Source of the DNA: Trinickia caryophylli
GTDB taxonomy: Bacteria; Pseudomonadota; Gammaproteobacteria; Burkholderiales; Burkholderiaceae
DNA length: 64,000 nucleotides
NCBI RefSeq assembly: GCF_034424545.1
Contig: NZ_CP139970.1
Span: forward strand, 496,001 to 560,000
Direction: 5' to 3'
Part shown: piece by piece, positions 8,702 through 18,074 of the stretch
How the letters are laid out: each line of letters starts with the position of its first letter
Numbering within the stretch: the first letter of the stretch is position 1
Position numbers and translations under genes: made by a program
The notes under the pieces: generated by a model
Database searches by the model: none
What the model was told of the DNA's origin: nothing
The model's input: the letters and a program-made list of their open reading frames with translations, nothing else

Positions 8702-10117
8702 ATGTTCAAGCTGAAGCTCTCTCGCTCCCGGAAGAACGAGGGCACGCTCGTCGATCAGATCGTCGCATCGATCAAGGAAGAACTCCGTCACGGAACCTAT
8801 CCTGCCGGCACCGCGCTGCCTTCGGTGCGGGCCTTCGCCAAATCGCACGGACTGAGCACGTACACCGTTTCGGAGGCGTACCAGCGCCTCGTATCGCTGG
8901 GGTTGCTGATCGCCCGCGCAGGCGCCGGCTACCGGGTCGCGGCGCGTCCCGCCGCGGAGCCGGCGGCGCCAGCCTGGAATGCGCCGGCGCTGAACGCGGC
9001 CTGGCTTCTATCTGACGTATTCGCCGACCAGTCGGTGCCCATCAAGGCGGGCTGCGGCTGGATTCCGAACGACTGGGTCAACGAGAGCGGCATTCAGCAC
9101 GCGCTGCGCGTCGTGAGCCGCGTGCCTGGGTCGCGCATCGGCGGTTACGGCCACCCGTACGGGCTCGCGATACTGCGCGAGCTGATCGCGCATTCGCTGC
9201 GGCGTTACTCGCTCGCGGTCGGCACGGCCGACGTGCTGCTGACGCAGGGTGTCACTCAGGCACTCGACCTGGTGGTTCGCACGCTGCTGCGGCCCGGCGA
9301 TACGGTGGTGGTCGAAGACCCGTGCTACTGCAATCTGCTGCAGATTCTCAAGGTGGCATTCGTCGACGTCGTGAGCGTTCCGCGCACCGAGAACGGAATC
9401 GACTGCGCGCAGCTCGAGGAAATCGTCAAGCGGCACGGCCCGAAAGGCATCTTCGTCAACACCGTTCTGCAGAATCCATCCGGCACGTCGCTCACCGCGC
9501 AATCGGCATTTCGCCTGCTGCAGATTGCCGACCGGGAGGGGCTCTGGATCGTCGAAGACGACATCTCGCGCGAGCTCGCGCCGCCTGGGGCGCCCTGCCT
9601 GGCCGCGATGGAGGGGTTGCAGCGCGTCATTTATCTGTCCGGGTTTTCGAAGACGATCACACCGGCTATGCGCGTGGGCTATATCGCGGCCAACCGCGAT
9701 CTCGTGGCCCGGTTCGCGCTGACGAAGATGGCCGTGGGCCTGACGTCCTCGGAAGTCACTGAGCGTGCCGTCGCCAACGTGCTTGTCGACGGCCACTACG
9801 AGCGCCACACGGCACACATTCGCGAGCGTCTTTTCAATGCGCACAATCGTGTCACCGAAGCGATGGCCGCCTCGGGGCTCGAGGTTTTTCACAGGCCGAA
9901 TGCCGGGCTCTTTCTTTGGGCGAAGCTGCCTATCAGGCCCGAAGACAGCATTGCGGTGGCAAGCGATGCGCTGAGCCAGGGCATCTGGCTTGCGCCCGGC
10001 TCCTACTTCCGCCCCGGCGAGCGCGCATCGGAGTGGTTCAGGTTCAACGCGGCCACCTCCGATGTGCCGGCACTATGGGACTTCATGAAAGGGCTCGCCG
10101 GCCACGCGGCGGGCTGA
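8702..10117 (+). CDS. MocR-family regulator (GntR HTH fused to aminotransferase-like domain)
   Basis: 471 aa. Residues 10-80 form a GntR winged helix (D-Q-I-V-A-S-I, G-T-x-L-P-S-V-R-x-F-A, S-T-Y-T-V-S-E-A-Y). Residues 95-470 are a fold-type I aminotransferase-like domain with Q-N-P-S-G-T-S, E-D-D-I and the PLP-binding S-G-F-S-K-T. MocR proteins use PLP and amino-acid ligands to sense metabolites, usually without catalysis. Its divergent position relative to the omega-aminotransferase/mmsA operon makes that operon the likely target. Confidence 0.9.
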   Translation: MFKLKLSRSRKNEGTLVDQIVASIKEELRHGTYPAGTALPSVRAFAKSHGLSTYTVSEAYQRLVSLGLLIARAGAGYRVAARPAAEPAAPAWNAPALNAAWLLSDVFADQSVPIKAGCGWIPNDWVNESGIQHALRVVSRVPGSRIGGYGHPYGLAILRELIAHSLRRYSLAVGTADVLLTQGVTQALDLVVRTLLRPGDTVVVEDPCYCNLLQILKVAFVDVVSVPRTENGIDCAQLEEIVKRHGPKGIFVNTVLQNPSGTSLTAQSAFRLLQIADREGLWIVEDDISRELAPPGAPCLAAMEGLQRVIYLSGFSKTITPAMRVGYIAANRDLVARFALTKMAVGLTSSEVTERAVANVLVDGHYERHTAHIRERLFNAHNRVTEAMAASGLEVFHRPNAGLFLWAKLPIRPEDSIAVASDALSQGIWLAPGSYFRPGERASEWFRFNAATSDVPALWDFMKGLAGHAAG

Positions 10118-10160
10118 AGGGCATTCCCGGTCCGGGCGAACTGCCGGGCCGCCAGCCGCG

Positions 10161-10886
10161 TCAGTGCAGCACTTTGGCGAGAAAATCGCGGGCGCGTTCG
10201 GATCGCGGCAGGTCGAAAAAGCGGTCCTTCTCGCAGTCCTCCACGATCGCGCCCGCGTCCATGAAGAGGACACGATCGGCGACCTTGCGCGCGAAGCCCA
10301 TTTCGTGCGTCACGCAAACCATCGTCATGCCTTCTTGCGCCAGCTCGATCATCACGTCCAACACTTCGTTGATCATTTCGGGATCGAGCGCCGACGTCGG
10401 CTCGTCGAACAGAATGGCCGCCGGGTCCATCGACAACGCGCGTGCGATGGCCACACGCTGCTGCTGCCCGCCCGACATCTGCCCCGGGTACTTGTGCGCG
10501 TGCGATGCGAGCCCCACCCGTTCGAGCAGCATCATCGCCTTCGCATCGGATTCCTCGCGGGAGCGGCGAAGAACCTTCATCTGCGCCAGCGTGAGGTTCG
10601 CGAGAATGCTCATGTGAGGAAACAGTTCGAAATGCTGAAAAACCATCCCAACTCGCGTGCGCAATGAAGCGAGGTCCGCTTTCGATCGGCCAACGCTCAC
10701 GCCATCGACGGTGATCGCCCCCTGCTGAAAGCCTTCCAGGCCATTGATGGTCTTGATGAGCGTCGATTTCCCCGATCCCGAAGGCCCACAGACGACCACC
10801 ACCTCGCCTTTTTGAACGGCCGTTGTGCAGCGATCCAATACGCGATGCTGGCCGTACCACTTCGAAACATTGTCGATGTCGATCAT
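10161..10886 (-). CDS. Polar amino-acid ABC transporter ATP-binding protein (GlnQ-like)
   Basis: 241 aa ABC ATPase. Walker A is G-P-S-G-S-G-K-S-T at about residues 34-42, the signature is M-S-G-G-Q-Q-Q-R-V-A-I-A-R-A-L, Walker B is A-I-L-F-D-E-P-T-S-A-L-D-P and the switch His is in V-T-H-E-M. The closeness to GlnQ/HisP/ArtP ATPases fits the adjacent HisM-type permease. It is the last gene of the operon that starts with the C-S lyase at 13929. Confidence 0.92.
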   Translation of the reverse strand: MIDIDNVSKWYGQHRVLDRCTTAVQKGEVVVVCGPSGSGKSTLIKTINGLEGFQQGAITVDGVSVGRSKADLASLRTRVGMVFQHFELFPHMSILANLTLAQMKVLRRSREESDAKAMMLLERVGLASHAHKYPGQMSGGQQQRVAIARALSMDPAAILFDEPTSALDPEMINEVLDVMIELAQEGMTMVCVTHEMGFARKVADRVLFMDAGAIVEDCEKDRFFDLPRSERARDFLAKVLH

Positions 10887-10942
10887 GTTGCATTACCTGA
10901 CAATAAAAGTTGCCCGACGGCGCACAGCGGCTCTCGTGCCGC

Positions 10943-11602
10943 CTAGTGACGACCCTGCAAGGCGAGGCGTCCTTCCAGCCGATTCTGAACCGCCGCCAGC
11001 AGCGAGCTCAGCACCCAATACAGCGCGGCCGCCGCGAGGTACAACGGCAACGGCTGAAACGTCGTTGCAATCACCTCCTGCGCGGAGCGAAGCAACTCCG
11101 TCACCGTGATCACGGAAACCAGCGACGTATCCTTGATCAGGCTGATCAGCGTATTGCCCATGGATGGCACCGCAAGACGCAGCGCCTGCGGGCCGACCAC
11201 ATATCTCAGCGTCTGGAAATAGGTCAGCCCCAGGCTATGCGATGCACTCCATTGGCCGCGCGGGATGCCGAGAATCGCGCCGCGCATGCTCTCGGAAAGA
11301 TAGGCCCCCGCATTCAGCGTCAGTGTCAGGATGCCCGCAGTCGTCGGCGACAGCGAGACCCCGAGATCAGGCAAGCCGTAGTAGACGACGAACATCTGAA
11401 CCAGAAGCGGCGTGCCGCGCATCACACTGACGTATGCTTGCGCGAGCCGGTCCAGGCCGCGATTGCCGCTGATTCGCAGTACCGCGGTGAACGCGCCTGC
11501 CGCGAGCCCGAAGGCCATCGCCGCAACCGCGAACTTCACGGTCAAAAGTGCCCCCATCATCAACACAGGGGCCGAATTGACCACCAATCCGAATCGATCC
11601 AT
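10943..11602 (-). CDS. Polar amino-acid ABC transporter permease (HisM/YecS type)
   Basis: 219 aa with about five membrane helices. The EAA-type loop that contacts the ATPase is visible around G-L-T-Y-F-Q-T-L-R-Y-V-V-G-P-Q-A-L-R, with V-M-R-G-T-P-L-L-V-Q typical of the HisMQ family. It lies between the ATPase gene and the binding-protein gene. Only one permease gene is present, so it would act as a homodimer. Confidence 0.9.
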   Translation of the reverse strand: MDRFGLVVNSAPVLMMGALLTVKFAVAAMAFGLAAGAFTAVLRISGNRGLDRLAQAYVSVMRGTPLLVQMFVVYYGLPDLGVSLSPTTAGILTLTLNAGAYLSESMRGAILGIPRGQWSASHSLGLTYFQTLRYVVGPQALRLAVPSMGNTLISLIKDTSLVSVITVTELLRSAQEVIATTFQPLPLYLAAAALYWVLSSLLAAVQNRLEGRLALQGRH

Positions 11603-11649
11603 CTCTCATCCTCCAGCGTACGACGCGCCTCTGGCTACCCAGCAATTCG

Positions 11650-12447
11650 TTAGTTACCCGCCGGACGACTGACATCCGCGCCGAACCACTTTTTCGAGAT
11701 CGCGGCGAGCGTGCCATCGTTTCGCATCGACGTCAGCGCCTCGTTCACCGCGGCGGAGAACTTCGGATTGCCCTTTCGGAAGGGAATCCCGATTTCATCG
11801 CTGGTGTGCTTCAAAAGGCCGCCGCCGCGAATCGGTACGTTCGAGGTCTTGATGAGGTAAGGTACGAACAGGCGGTCGTTCAGGTAGGCATCGGCTCGGC
11901 CGCCCACGAGGTCGCTGAGCGCTTCGGACATGCCGGGGTAGGTCTGCACGATGATGCCGGGAACCGACTTGGCCAGGTCTGCGAAGTTCGAGCCGAGCGT
12001 GACCGCCACGCGCTTACCCTTCAGTTCTTCAAGACTTTGATACTCGGCCTTGTCGCCCTTTCTCTCGAGCACCTGAACTGCGGAGTATGCATACGGGGGG
12101 CTGAAATCCAGGGATTGACGGCGCTGCTGCGTAATGGTCACCTGATTCACCACCACATCGAATTTCCCGGCCTGCAAGCCGCCGATCAACCCCGATCACT
12201 CTCCCGTGTAGAACTCCGGCAAGACGCCCAGCTTTGTGGCCAGCGCCTTCGCGACATCGACGTCGAAGCCCTGCAGTTTCCCCTGCGAGTCGCGATAATC
12301 GAACGGAGGATACGTCCCCTCCATTCCGATCATCAATGTGCCGCGCGCCTTCACGACGTCGAGCAGGTCTTCTGCACAGGCAGCGAACGACGCGCACGCC
12401 GCCGATACCGAAAGGGCCGCGAAAAAAATCGCTTTCCGGATCTTCAT
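11650..12447 (-). pseudogene. Amino-acid ABC transporter substrate-binding protein, interrupted by an in-frame UGA
   Basis: The frame starting at ATG 12447 encodes a signal peptide (cleavage near A-C-A) and lobe I of a family 3 binding protein (M-I-G-M-E-G-T-Y-P-P-F, then G-F-D-V-D-V-A-K-A-L). It stops at a TGA at 12198-12196 after T-G-E. The same frame continues directly with G-L-I-G-G-L-Q-A-G-K-F-D and lobe II to 11650. Family members normally have W in that place (T-x-W-x-G-L-I), so a single TGG to TGA change explains the break. The total would be 265 aa. Reading of cystine/methionine-type substrate is inferred from the MetR and C-S lyase context. Confidence 0.85.
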
Positions 12448-12684
12448 GATTTTGTCTCCAACGTTATATGAATTGCACACTGGACAGACGAGCAACAAAA
12501 TGCGTCCATCCGTGTGCGGTTACCACCGACACCCCGTCAAACGCTCGCATACCCGGTGATGCGTCGCGAGCGCTTCCCTTCGGACAACAGCCCCCTCACG
12601 AATCAATGCCGTGACCGTACACGGACGGCAGCCTGCCGCGCGGCAACGGTCAAACGCCGTATTCCTGCGCCCTTCCCTCAGCGC

Positions 12685-13929
12685 TCAGCCTTCCGTCAAC
12701 GCCGCGGCGAGCCGGTTGATCGCCTCATCGACCGTGGCGCGAGGGCAGCCGAGATTGACGCGCATATAACCATGCCCTTCGATGCCGAACTTCTGGCCTT
12801 TGTCGAGCCAAAGCCTCGCCTTGGTCAGCATGAATTTGTCGAGTGCCTGGGCATCCAGCCCCAAGCCGCGGCAGTCCATCCAGGCCAGATAGAGCGAGTC
12901 CGCCGGCAGCACCTTGACCTTCGGAGTCATCTCGTTGACGGCTCGGCGAAAGTGAGCGTGGTTCACGCGCAGATAGCCCAACATCTGTTCGAGCCAGGGT
13001 TCACCGTGCGCATAGGCGGCCTCGGCCGCAACCATGCCGAGCGTATTCACCAGCGGGAACATGTTCCTGTCGTACTGGCGCAGCAGTTCGGCTCGCAAAC
13101 GCCGGTTCGGCACGAATACGTTCGCGCTTTGCAGACCCGGCAGGTTGAAGGTCTTGCTCGGCGCCGTGCAGGTGATGCTGTTTTGTGCAAACGTCTCGCC
13201 AAGCGAAGCGAACGGTATGTGTTTCTTTGCCGGATTGACTATCAGGTCCTGATGAATTTCGTCGGATATGACGAGCACGCCATGTCGCAAACAGATCTCG
13301 CCCATCGTGCGCAATTCGCCCTCGGACCAGACGTTGCCCGTCGGATTGTGAGGATGGCTGAGGATGAAGAGCTTCGTGTTGTCGCGGATCGCCGCTTCGA
13401 ACAGCTTTTCGTTGAAGCGGTAGCCCGTCTCCGTTCGTTCCAGCGGGGCGAACGTCAGATGACGTCCGTTCATCAACACGTCGTTATGGAAATGGGCATA
13501 CACCGGAGGCTGGATCAGGACCGTGTCGCCCGGCGAGGAAAACGCCTGCACGGCAGTCTTCAACGTGGTGATGATGCCCGACGTTTGCACCACCCATTCC
13601 TTCGCGACGTCCCAACCGAACCGCTTGGCTTGCCAGCCGACGACCGCATCGAGATAACTGTCGGTTGCGCCGCCGGGGTACCCGAAGATGCCGTGCTCCA
13701 TGGCCTCGTGCAGCGCGTCGATCACGGGCTGAGGCGCGCGGAAATCCATATCGGCGACCCACATCGGCAAGGGATCAGCCGCAGCTTCATCCGCCGAAAG
13801 CAATTTTTCCGCAATTGCCCATTTCATCGAGTTCGATTGCTTGCGATCGGCCACCTGATCGAATACGCAAACACTGCCTCCGGTCGAAGCGTCGTTTTTC
13901 ATCTCTGCGGAGCATGCTTTAACGTTCAC
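12685..13929 (-). CDS. MalY/PatB-type PLP-dependent C-S lyase (cystathionine beta-lyase-like)
   Basis: About 414 aa, fold-type I. Landmarks are P-M-W-V-A-D-M-D-F-x-x-P, G-I-F-G-Y-P-G, N-P-T-G-N-V-W, S-D-E-I-H-Q-D-L and the PLP lysine in A-P-S-K-T-F-N-L-P-G-L. MalY/PatB enzymes cleave cystathionine, cystine or related thioethers to pyruvate, ammonia and a thiol. GTG 13929 has a GAGGAAG site 5 bases upstream; ATG 13902 is a possible later start. It is divergent from metR and heads an operon with an amino-acid ABC importer, so uptake and cleavage of a sulfur amino acid is the likely job. Confidence 0.88.
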   Translation of the reverse strand: MNVKACSAEMKNDASTGGSVCVFDQVADRKQSNSMKWAIAEKLLSADEAAADPLPMWVADMDFRAPQPVIDALHEAMEHGIFGYPGGATDSYLDAVVGWQAKRFGWDVAKEWVVQTSGIITTLKTAVQAFSSPGDTVLIQPPVYAHFHNDVLMNGRHLTFAPLERTETGYRFNEKLFEAAIRDNTKLFILSHPHNPTGNVWSEGELRTMGEICLRHGVLVISDEIHQDLIVNPAKKHIPFASLGETFAQNSITCTAPSKTFNLPGLQSANVFVPNRRLRAELLRQYDRNMFPLVNTLGMVAAEAAYAHGEPWLEQMLGYLRVNHAHFRRAVNEMTPKVKVLPADSLYLAWMDCRGLGLDAQALDKFMLTKARLWLDKGQKFGIEGHGYMRVNLGCPRATVDEAINRLAAALTEG

Positions 13930-14025
13930 TATTTCTTCCTCGTCCGATATGAAGGCGCGCGCCGGGCGCGGCCTTGAATTCCGGTCAGAATAGCAACGCT
14001 TTTCCATGAGCATAAATGGTATATT

Positions 14026-14041
14026 TTCATCGTTCGATGAA
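14026..14041. promoter_or_regulatory. Palindrome in the metR/C-S lyase divergent region
   Basis: TTCATCGTTCGATGAA is a perfect inverted repeat (7-base arms, 2-base centre) ending 12 bases before the metR start. It does not match the E. coli MetR consensus orientation (TGAA-N5-TTCA), but its place between two divergent genes makes it a plausible regulator site or autoregulatory element. Confidence 0.4.
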
Positions 14042-14053
14042 CGGAGATCATGA

Positions 14054-14950
14054 ATGCTGGATCGCCAACAACTGGCCGTGCTGCTGGAAGTCGACCGGCT
14101 GGGGAGCGTCACCGCAGCCGCGGAGCGACTCAACGTTACCCAGTCGGCCCTCTCGCATATGGTTAGAAAAATGGAGGAGCAGCACGGCGTCCAGATCTGG
14201 ACCAAGAACGGCCGTGCGCTTCGCTTTACCCAGGCCGGGGAATACCTGATCGCTTTGGCGCAGCGCGTGTTGCCGCAGATCGATCACGCCGAGCGCGTGC
14301 TCGTCGATTTCGCGCAGGGCCGGCGCGGCGCGCTGCGCGTGGGCATGGAATGTCATCCATGCCAGAAGTGGCTCTCGCGATTGACGCCCCGTTACCTCGC
14401 CGCCTGGCCGGACGTCGACTTCGATGTGCGCACGGCCTTTCGCTTCGACGGCGTTGCCGCACTCGCAGGCCATGAAATCGACTTGCTCGTGACGCCAGAC
14501 CCCGTCGACTTGCCCGACATTCGCTTTACGCCCGTTATCGACTACGAACTCGTGCTCGTCGTGCATGAAGCCCATCCGCTCGCGGCACGCGCCTTCGCTC
14601 AGCCCCGCGATCTGCTCGGCGAGGAGCTGATCACCGTTCCCGTCAGCGAAGACAGGCTCGACATCTATACACGTTTCCTCATCCCCGCCCATTGCAAGCC
14701 GAAGAGCCACAGGACCGCGGAAGCGACCGATCTCATGTTGCAACTCGTCGCGGCGGGACGTGGTGTTTCAGTACTGCCCGATTGGCTCGTGCATGAAGAG
14801 GGGGCCGAGCTGCCGATTCGTGCGGTGCAGCTCGGCAAGCGCGGCATCGGCAAGAGCATCAATCTTGGGGTGCGCCGCGGCGAAGAAGCTATCGCGTACA
14901 TTGCCGGCTTCGTGGCAATCGCGCGGGAGATGGGGGTCAGTCGGGCGTAA
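14054..14950 (+). CDS. metR: MetR-like LysR-family regulator of methionine metabolism
   Basis: 298 aa. Residues 1-62 form the LysR winged helix (A-A-A-E-R-L-N-V-T-Q-S-A-L-S-H). The effector domain carries MetR-specific strings: G-M-E-C-H-P-C-x-K-W-L, Y-L-A-A-W-P-D-V-D, L-A-G-H-E-I-D-L-L-V-T-P-D-P and T-D-L-M-L-Q-L-V-A-A-G-R-G-V. MetR uses homocysteine as co-inducer in enterobacteria. ATG 14054 follows ACGGAGA at 14041-14047. It is divergent from the C-S lyase/ABC operon, its most likely target. Confidence 0.88.
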   Translation: MLDRQQLAVLLEVDRLGSVTAAAERLNVTQSALSHMVRKMEEQHGVQIWTKNGRALRFTQAGEYLIALAQRVLPQIDHAERVLVDFAQGRRGALRVGMECHPCQKWLSRLTPRYLAAWPDVDFDVRTAFRFDGVAALAGHEIDLLVTPDPVDLPDIRFTPVIDYELVLVVHEAHPLAARAFAQPRDLLGEELITVPVSEDRLDIYTRFLIPAHCKPKSHRTAEATDLMLQLVAAGRGVSVLPDWLVHEEGAELPIRAVQLGKRGIGKSINLGVRRGEEAIAYIAGFVAIAREMGVSRA

Positions 14951-14984
14951 TGGGCGTAATGGACATAATGGGCATGATGGGCGC
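14943..14984. repeat. Short 9-bp tandem repeat over the metR stop codon
   Basis: GGGCGTAAT occurs at 14943-14951 and 14952-14960, followed by the variants GGACATAAT and GGGCATGAT and a partial GGGCGC. The metR stop (TAA 14948-14950) lies inside the first unit. Confidence 0.75.
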
Positions 14985-15067
14985 GCTCCGCTGCAGCGGG
15001 CGTGCTTGCCCCGGCCGTCGTGGCCGAAACCGTCGATATCGCGGCCGCGCCACGGCCTCGGAGGGGA

Positions 15068-16096
15068 CTAGGCGTCTTTTCTCATGACCAGCACCATCCG
15101 GAACTTGACATCGCCTCGCTTCACTCGCTGATAGGCAGCAAAGGCTTCTTCCAGTGGCATCGTCTCGATCATGGGCCGCACGTCTGTCAGTACGCTGAAT
15201 CTCAGCGTCTTCTCGCTTTCATAGGGCGACCCCGTCATCGACCCCATGACGCTGCGTTCGCCGCGCACGAGTTGGCCCGTTGCGACCGGCAACGGGTCTT
15301 TTCCGGTACCGAGCACGATCAGCCTGCCTTGAGGCGCAAGGCCGCCCATCACGGCCGACACCGTCGCCGTATTGCCTATCGTCGTGACGATTGCCTGTGC
15401 ACCGCCCATTTCCTTGAGTTTCGCCGCGCCGTCATGCTCGTTCGTATCGATGTAAGCATGGGCACCCAGCGCCAACACATCTTCCTCGATATCCTGACCG
15501 CGTCCGACCGCCACCACCTTGAAGCCCATTTTGCGAGCATATTGCACGGCCATATGCCCGAGTCCTCCAACGCCGAGTATCGCCACGAGATCGCCGGGCT
15601 CCGCGCCGGACTTCTTCAGCGCATTGAAGGTGGCCAAGCCGGCGCACAGGATGGGCGCGGCCTCCTGGGCATGGAGTTCGTCCGGAACGGAAACCAACCC
15701 TGTGGCGCGTGCCACCATCATCTCCGCATAGCCTCCGTCGCATGTCGCGCCCAGCACCGGCTGGTTAAGGCAAAGCTGGAATTGCCCGCGCCGGCATGCG
15801 TCGCATTCGTTGCAATGGCCGCCAAGGCGGCCCACGCCCACTCGCTGCCCTACGCTCCAGATTGCGGGCACCCCAGCGCCTATTGCGGCGATTCGGCCCA
15901 CGACTTCATGGCCCGGTACGCGTGGCGTTGCCAACGTCGGATCGGCCCGTTCTATATCGGACGCATCGGCACCGCAAACGCCGCATGCTTCGACTTCGAT
16001 CAAGACTTCACCCTGGCCAGGGGCCGGTATGTCACGCTCGACCAACTCCAGCTCGCCGGGCCTCGCCACCTGCATGGCCCTATAGGTACTTTTCAC
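15068..16096 (-). CDS. Zinc-dependent alcohol dehydrogenase (MDR family)
   Basis: 342 aa. Catalytic zinc ligands are in A-C-G-V-C-G-A-D and G-H-E-V; the structural zinc cysteines are in G-G-H-C-N-E-C-D-A-C-R-R-G-Q-F-Q-L-C. The Rossmann fingerprint is G-V-G-G-L-G-H-M. These enzymes oxidise alcohols or reduce aldehydes with NAD(P). GTG 16096 is used because GGAGA sits upstream and the protein then begins with the typical K-x-Y-R-A-M-Q-V. It is the last gene of a four-gene operon that begins at 18419. Confidence 0.88.
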   Translation of the reverse strand: MKSTYRAMQVARPGELELVERDIPAPGQGEVLIEVEACGVCGADASDIERADPTLATPRVPGHEVVGRIAAIGAGVPAIWSVGQRVGVGRLGGHCNECDACRRGQFQLCLNQPVLGATCDGGYAEMMVARATGLVSVPDELHAQEAAPILCAGLATFNALKKSGAEPGDLVAILGVGGLGHMAVQYARKMGFKVVAVGRGQDIEEDVLALGAHAYIDTNEHDGAAKLKEMGGAQAIVTTIGNTATVSAVMGGLAPQGRLIVLGTGKDPLPVATGQLVRGERSVMGSMTGSPYESEKTLRFSVLTDVRPMIETMPLEEAFAAYQRVKRGDVKFRMVLVMRKDA

Positions 16097-16167
16097 GTTC
16101 GATATCTCCGCTATCGTTTGTCCTGCAAGCCCATCCGCTTTTTTCGTACAGCATGCGGGCGATCGCA

Positions 16168-17319
16168 TTACCGATGGGCCGCAATCGCATCGAACGAGGC
16201 AAGACCCGGCAACGCGCTCATGCCCGTGCTCGCCGCATCGATGGCGCCTGCCACATAGCCCGGAAACCGCAGCGACCACTCGCTTGCGACGCCGATCAGC
16301 ACATGCCGCCAAACACCGGACTCGGCCATTGCCGCCGGCGCGGCCGGATGTTCAGGTCCCACGTCCCGATCGCTCCCGGTCGCTGTCAGCGGGTCCTCCG
16401 CCCAATCCTTGACGATTTCCACGCGAGGGTGCGACGCCTGTGCACCGAACATCCGCGCCAACTGCGCCCGGCATTGTTTGCGCAGTTCGTCGTCACTCAG
16501 GCGCCCGCGCGTTCGAGCAGGCAGCCCCAGAAAGCCAAATAGTGCCGCGTCGCCGCCGGGCATCGACGCGTCGTGAATCTCCGCCAGCGGACCAACGGCG
16601 CTTCGCGCCTCGCCGGAGAGGCCCCGATCTCGCCAGAACGAAGCGTCGTAGACGGCCACGTACTTGGCGTGGGGTGCCATCCACGTTGCAGTGTCGGTCC
16701 AGCCGCGCCACAACGCACTCGGCAACGCGGGCACGAATTCGATGGTGGCCGTCGCGAGCCGCGGCGGTATGGCAAGCAGTACCGCCGCGGCTCGATGAGT
16801 CGAGAACCGCCCTTGAGCATCCTCCGCGTCCAGTTCGATATGGCGCTCCATGCGGCGCACCTGCCGCACGTTCCGGCCGGTCACGAGCCGCCCCGGTGTC
16901 AGCGTCCGCTGCAAAGCAGCGATCAATGCGCCCATGCCCCCCTTGAGACGCATGGCGCGAGGCGACGATGCGTAGCCACGCATGCGCAAGGGCGGATCGT
17001 GCGGCGTGCGCTCGACGAGCATGTCGCCTTCCTCGTACTGCTCGAATCGTTCCAGGCCCAAGTGCGTCACCAGGCGGTCGAGCCTGGGTTGCAGATCCGG
17101 CCAGAACCATGCCGCCCCGAGGTCGAAGCGATTGAAGTCGTTCGACGCCGCCTCTGCCGCAAGCGGCGCCTCCGTGAAAGATGCCGAGACGATGCGCCCC
17201 CCCGTTCTCGCGCGAGCCTCCAGCAACATGTAATTCCGTATTCCCTGCTGCTCGAGGAGATAAGCGGCGTAAAGGCCGCTCAGACCTGCGCCCACGATGG
17301 CGATGCTGGTTGTCCCCAT
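16168..17319 (-). CDS. FAD-dependent amine oxidase-like oxidoreductase
   Basis: 383 aa. The N-terminal dinucleotide fold is I-V-G-A-G-L-S-G-L-Y-A-A-Y-L-L-E (residues 8-23), followed by E-A-R-A-R-T-G-G-R-I near residue 40, the flavin monoamine oxidase signature. The C-terminus has the FAD-contacting G-x-A-S-E-W-S-L-R-F-P-G-Y-V-x-G-A. It is somewhat shorter than classical MAO enzymes (about 450 aa). The substrate is unknown. The upstream cupin gene ends two bases before it starts. Confidence 0.85.
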   Translation of the reverse strand: MGTTSIAIVGAGLSGLYAAYLLEQQGIRNYMLLEARARTGGRIVSASFTEAPLAAEAASNDFNRFDLGAAWFWPDLQPRLDRLVTHLGLERFEQYEEGDMLVERTPHDPPLRMRGYASSPRAMRLKGGMGALIAALQRTLTPGRLVTGRNVRQVRRMERHIELDAEDAQGRFSTHRAAAVLLAIPPRLATATIEFVPALPSALWRGWTDTATWMAPHAKYVAVYDASFWRDRGLSGEARSAVGPLAEIHDASMPGGDAALFGFLGLPARTRGRLSDDELRKQCRAQLARMFGAQASHPRVEIVKDWAEDPLTATGSDRDVGPEHPAAPAAMAESGVWRHVLIGVASEWSLRFPGYVAGAIDAASTGMSALPGLASFDAIAAHR

Positions 17320-17321
17320 GC

Positions 17322-18014
17322 CTATGCTCCGAGTTCCTGGTCAACCACTTCGGTTGTCTTCAGATAAAGCGTGGCGCCGCGTGCGCCGGCCGAGATCATT
17401 GGCTGCGCCCCTCTTGGCGACCTGATCCAGCTGCCGCGCCCGTAGGATGCCGCCCCGATCAGCGCCTCTCCGGCCAATACCAGCAATTCGGTGCGGCGCC
17501 GCGAATCGGGCAACACGATTTCTCCGGGCGCCAGGCGCCGAAGGCAAACATGCTCCAGGTCGTTCGAGAACAACAGGCAGACGTCCTGGCCATGCGAACG
17601 CCGCCACGATGCCGGATGACGCGTATCGATCCGGACACTGCGACGCTCGTCGGGCAGCATTTGTCGAAGCTTGACGAAGATGACGGCGCCCTCCTCGCTG
17701 GACGGGCGATGACTCGATCCAGGCGGATTGCGTAGATACCAGCCGGCTGGGTAATGCGTGTCGCCCTCGGAGAAGACACCCGACAGAACCAAAACCTCCT
17801 CGCCCTCAGGATGGTTGTGCTGAGGAAAATGCGAATGAGGGAGGTAACGCACGATGCTGGTCGCGCGGGCCTCCTCTGTGCCGACGCGCTCCAGCATGAC
17901 GCGTTCGACTCCCTTCTGTGGGGAGGCGATCCATCGGTATTCGCGCGGCGTAACGATCGCCCAGCGCGAGAAATCTGTGTTCACCAGCACGGCTGTCTTT
18001 GCCCGGAATGTCAT
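17322..18014 (-). CDS. ChrR-like double-cupin protein
   Basis: 230 aa with two cupin-like halves. The first has the metal motif H-S-H-F-P-x-H-x-H-P-x-G-E-E near residue 63 and P-x-G-S-S-H-R-P. The second half is more degenerate. The layout resembles the C-terminal sensory cupin of the anti-sigma factor ChrR, but the zinc-binding sigma-binding N-terminal domain is absent and no ECF sigma gene is nearby, so an anti-sigma role is unlikely. It is embedded in an oxidoreductase operon. Confidence 0.75.
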   Translation of the reverse strand: MTFRAKTAVLVNTDFSRWAIVTPREYRWIASPQKGVERVMLERVGTEEARATSIVRYLPHSHFPQHNHPEGEEVLVLSGVFSEGDTHYPAGWYLRNPPGSSHRPSSEEGAVIFVKLRQMLPDERRSVRIDTRHPASWRRSHGQDVCLLFSNDLEHVCLRRLAPGEIVLPDSRRRTELLVLAGEALIGAASYGRGSWIRSPRGAQPMISAGARGATLYLKTTEVVDQELGA

Positions 18015-18074
18015 GCGTCAAGGTCAGGGGCCGCTACTCGATTTTCCAACCGCCGGCAGCCGCCCCATTCCCGC

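Noticed and set aside
12685..14205. 506-aa form of the C-S lyase starting inside metR
   Set aside because: The extra N-terminus is antisense to metR and crosses the divergent control region; GTG 13929 has a proper ribosome binding site.
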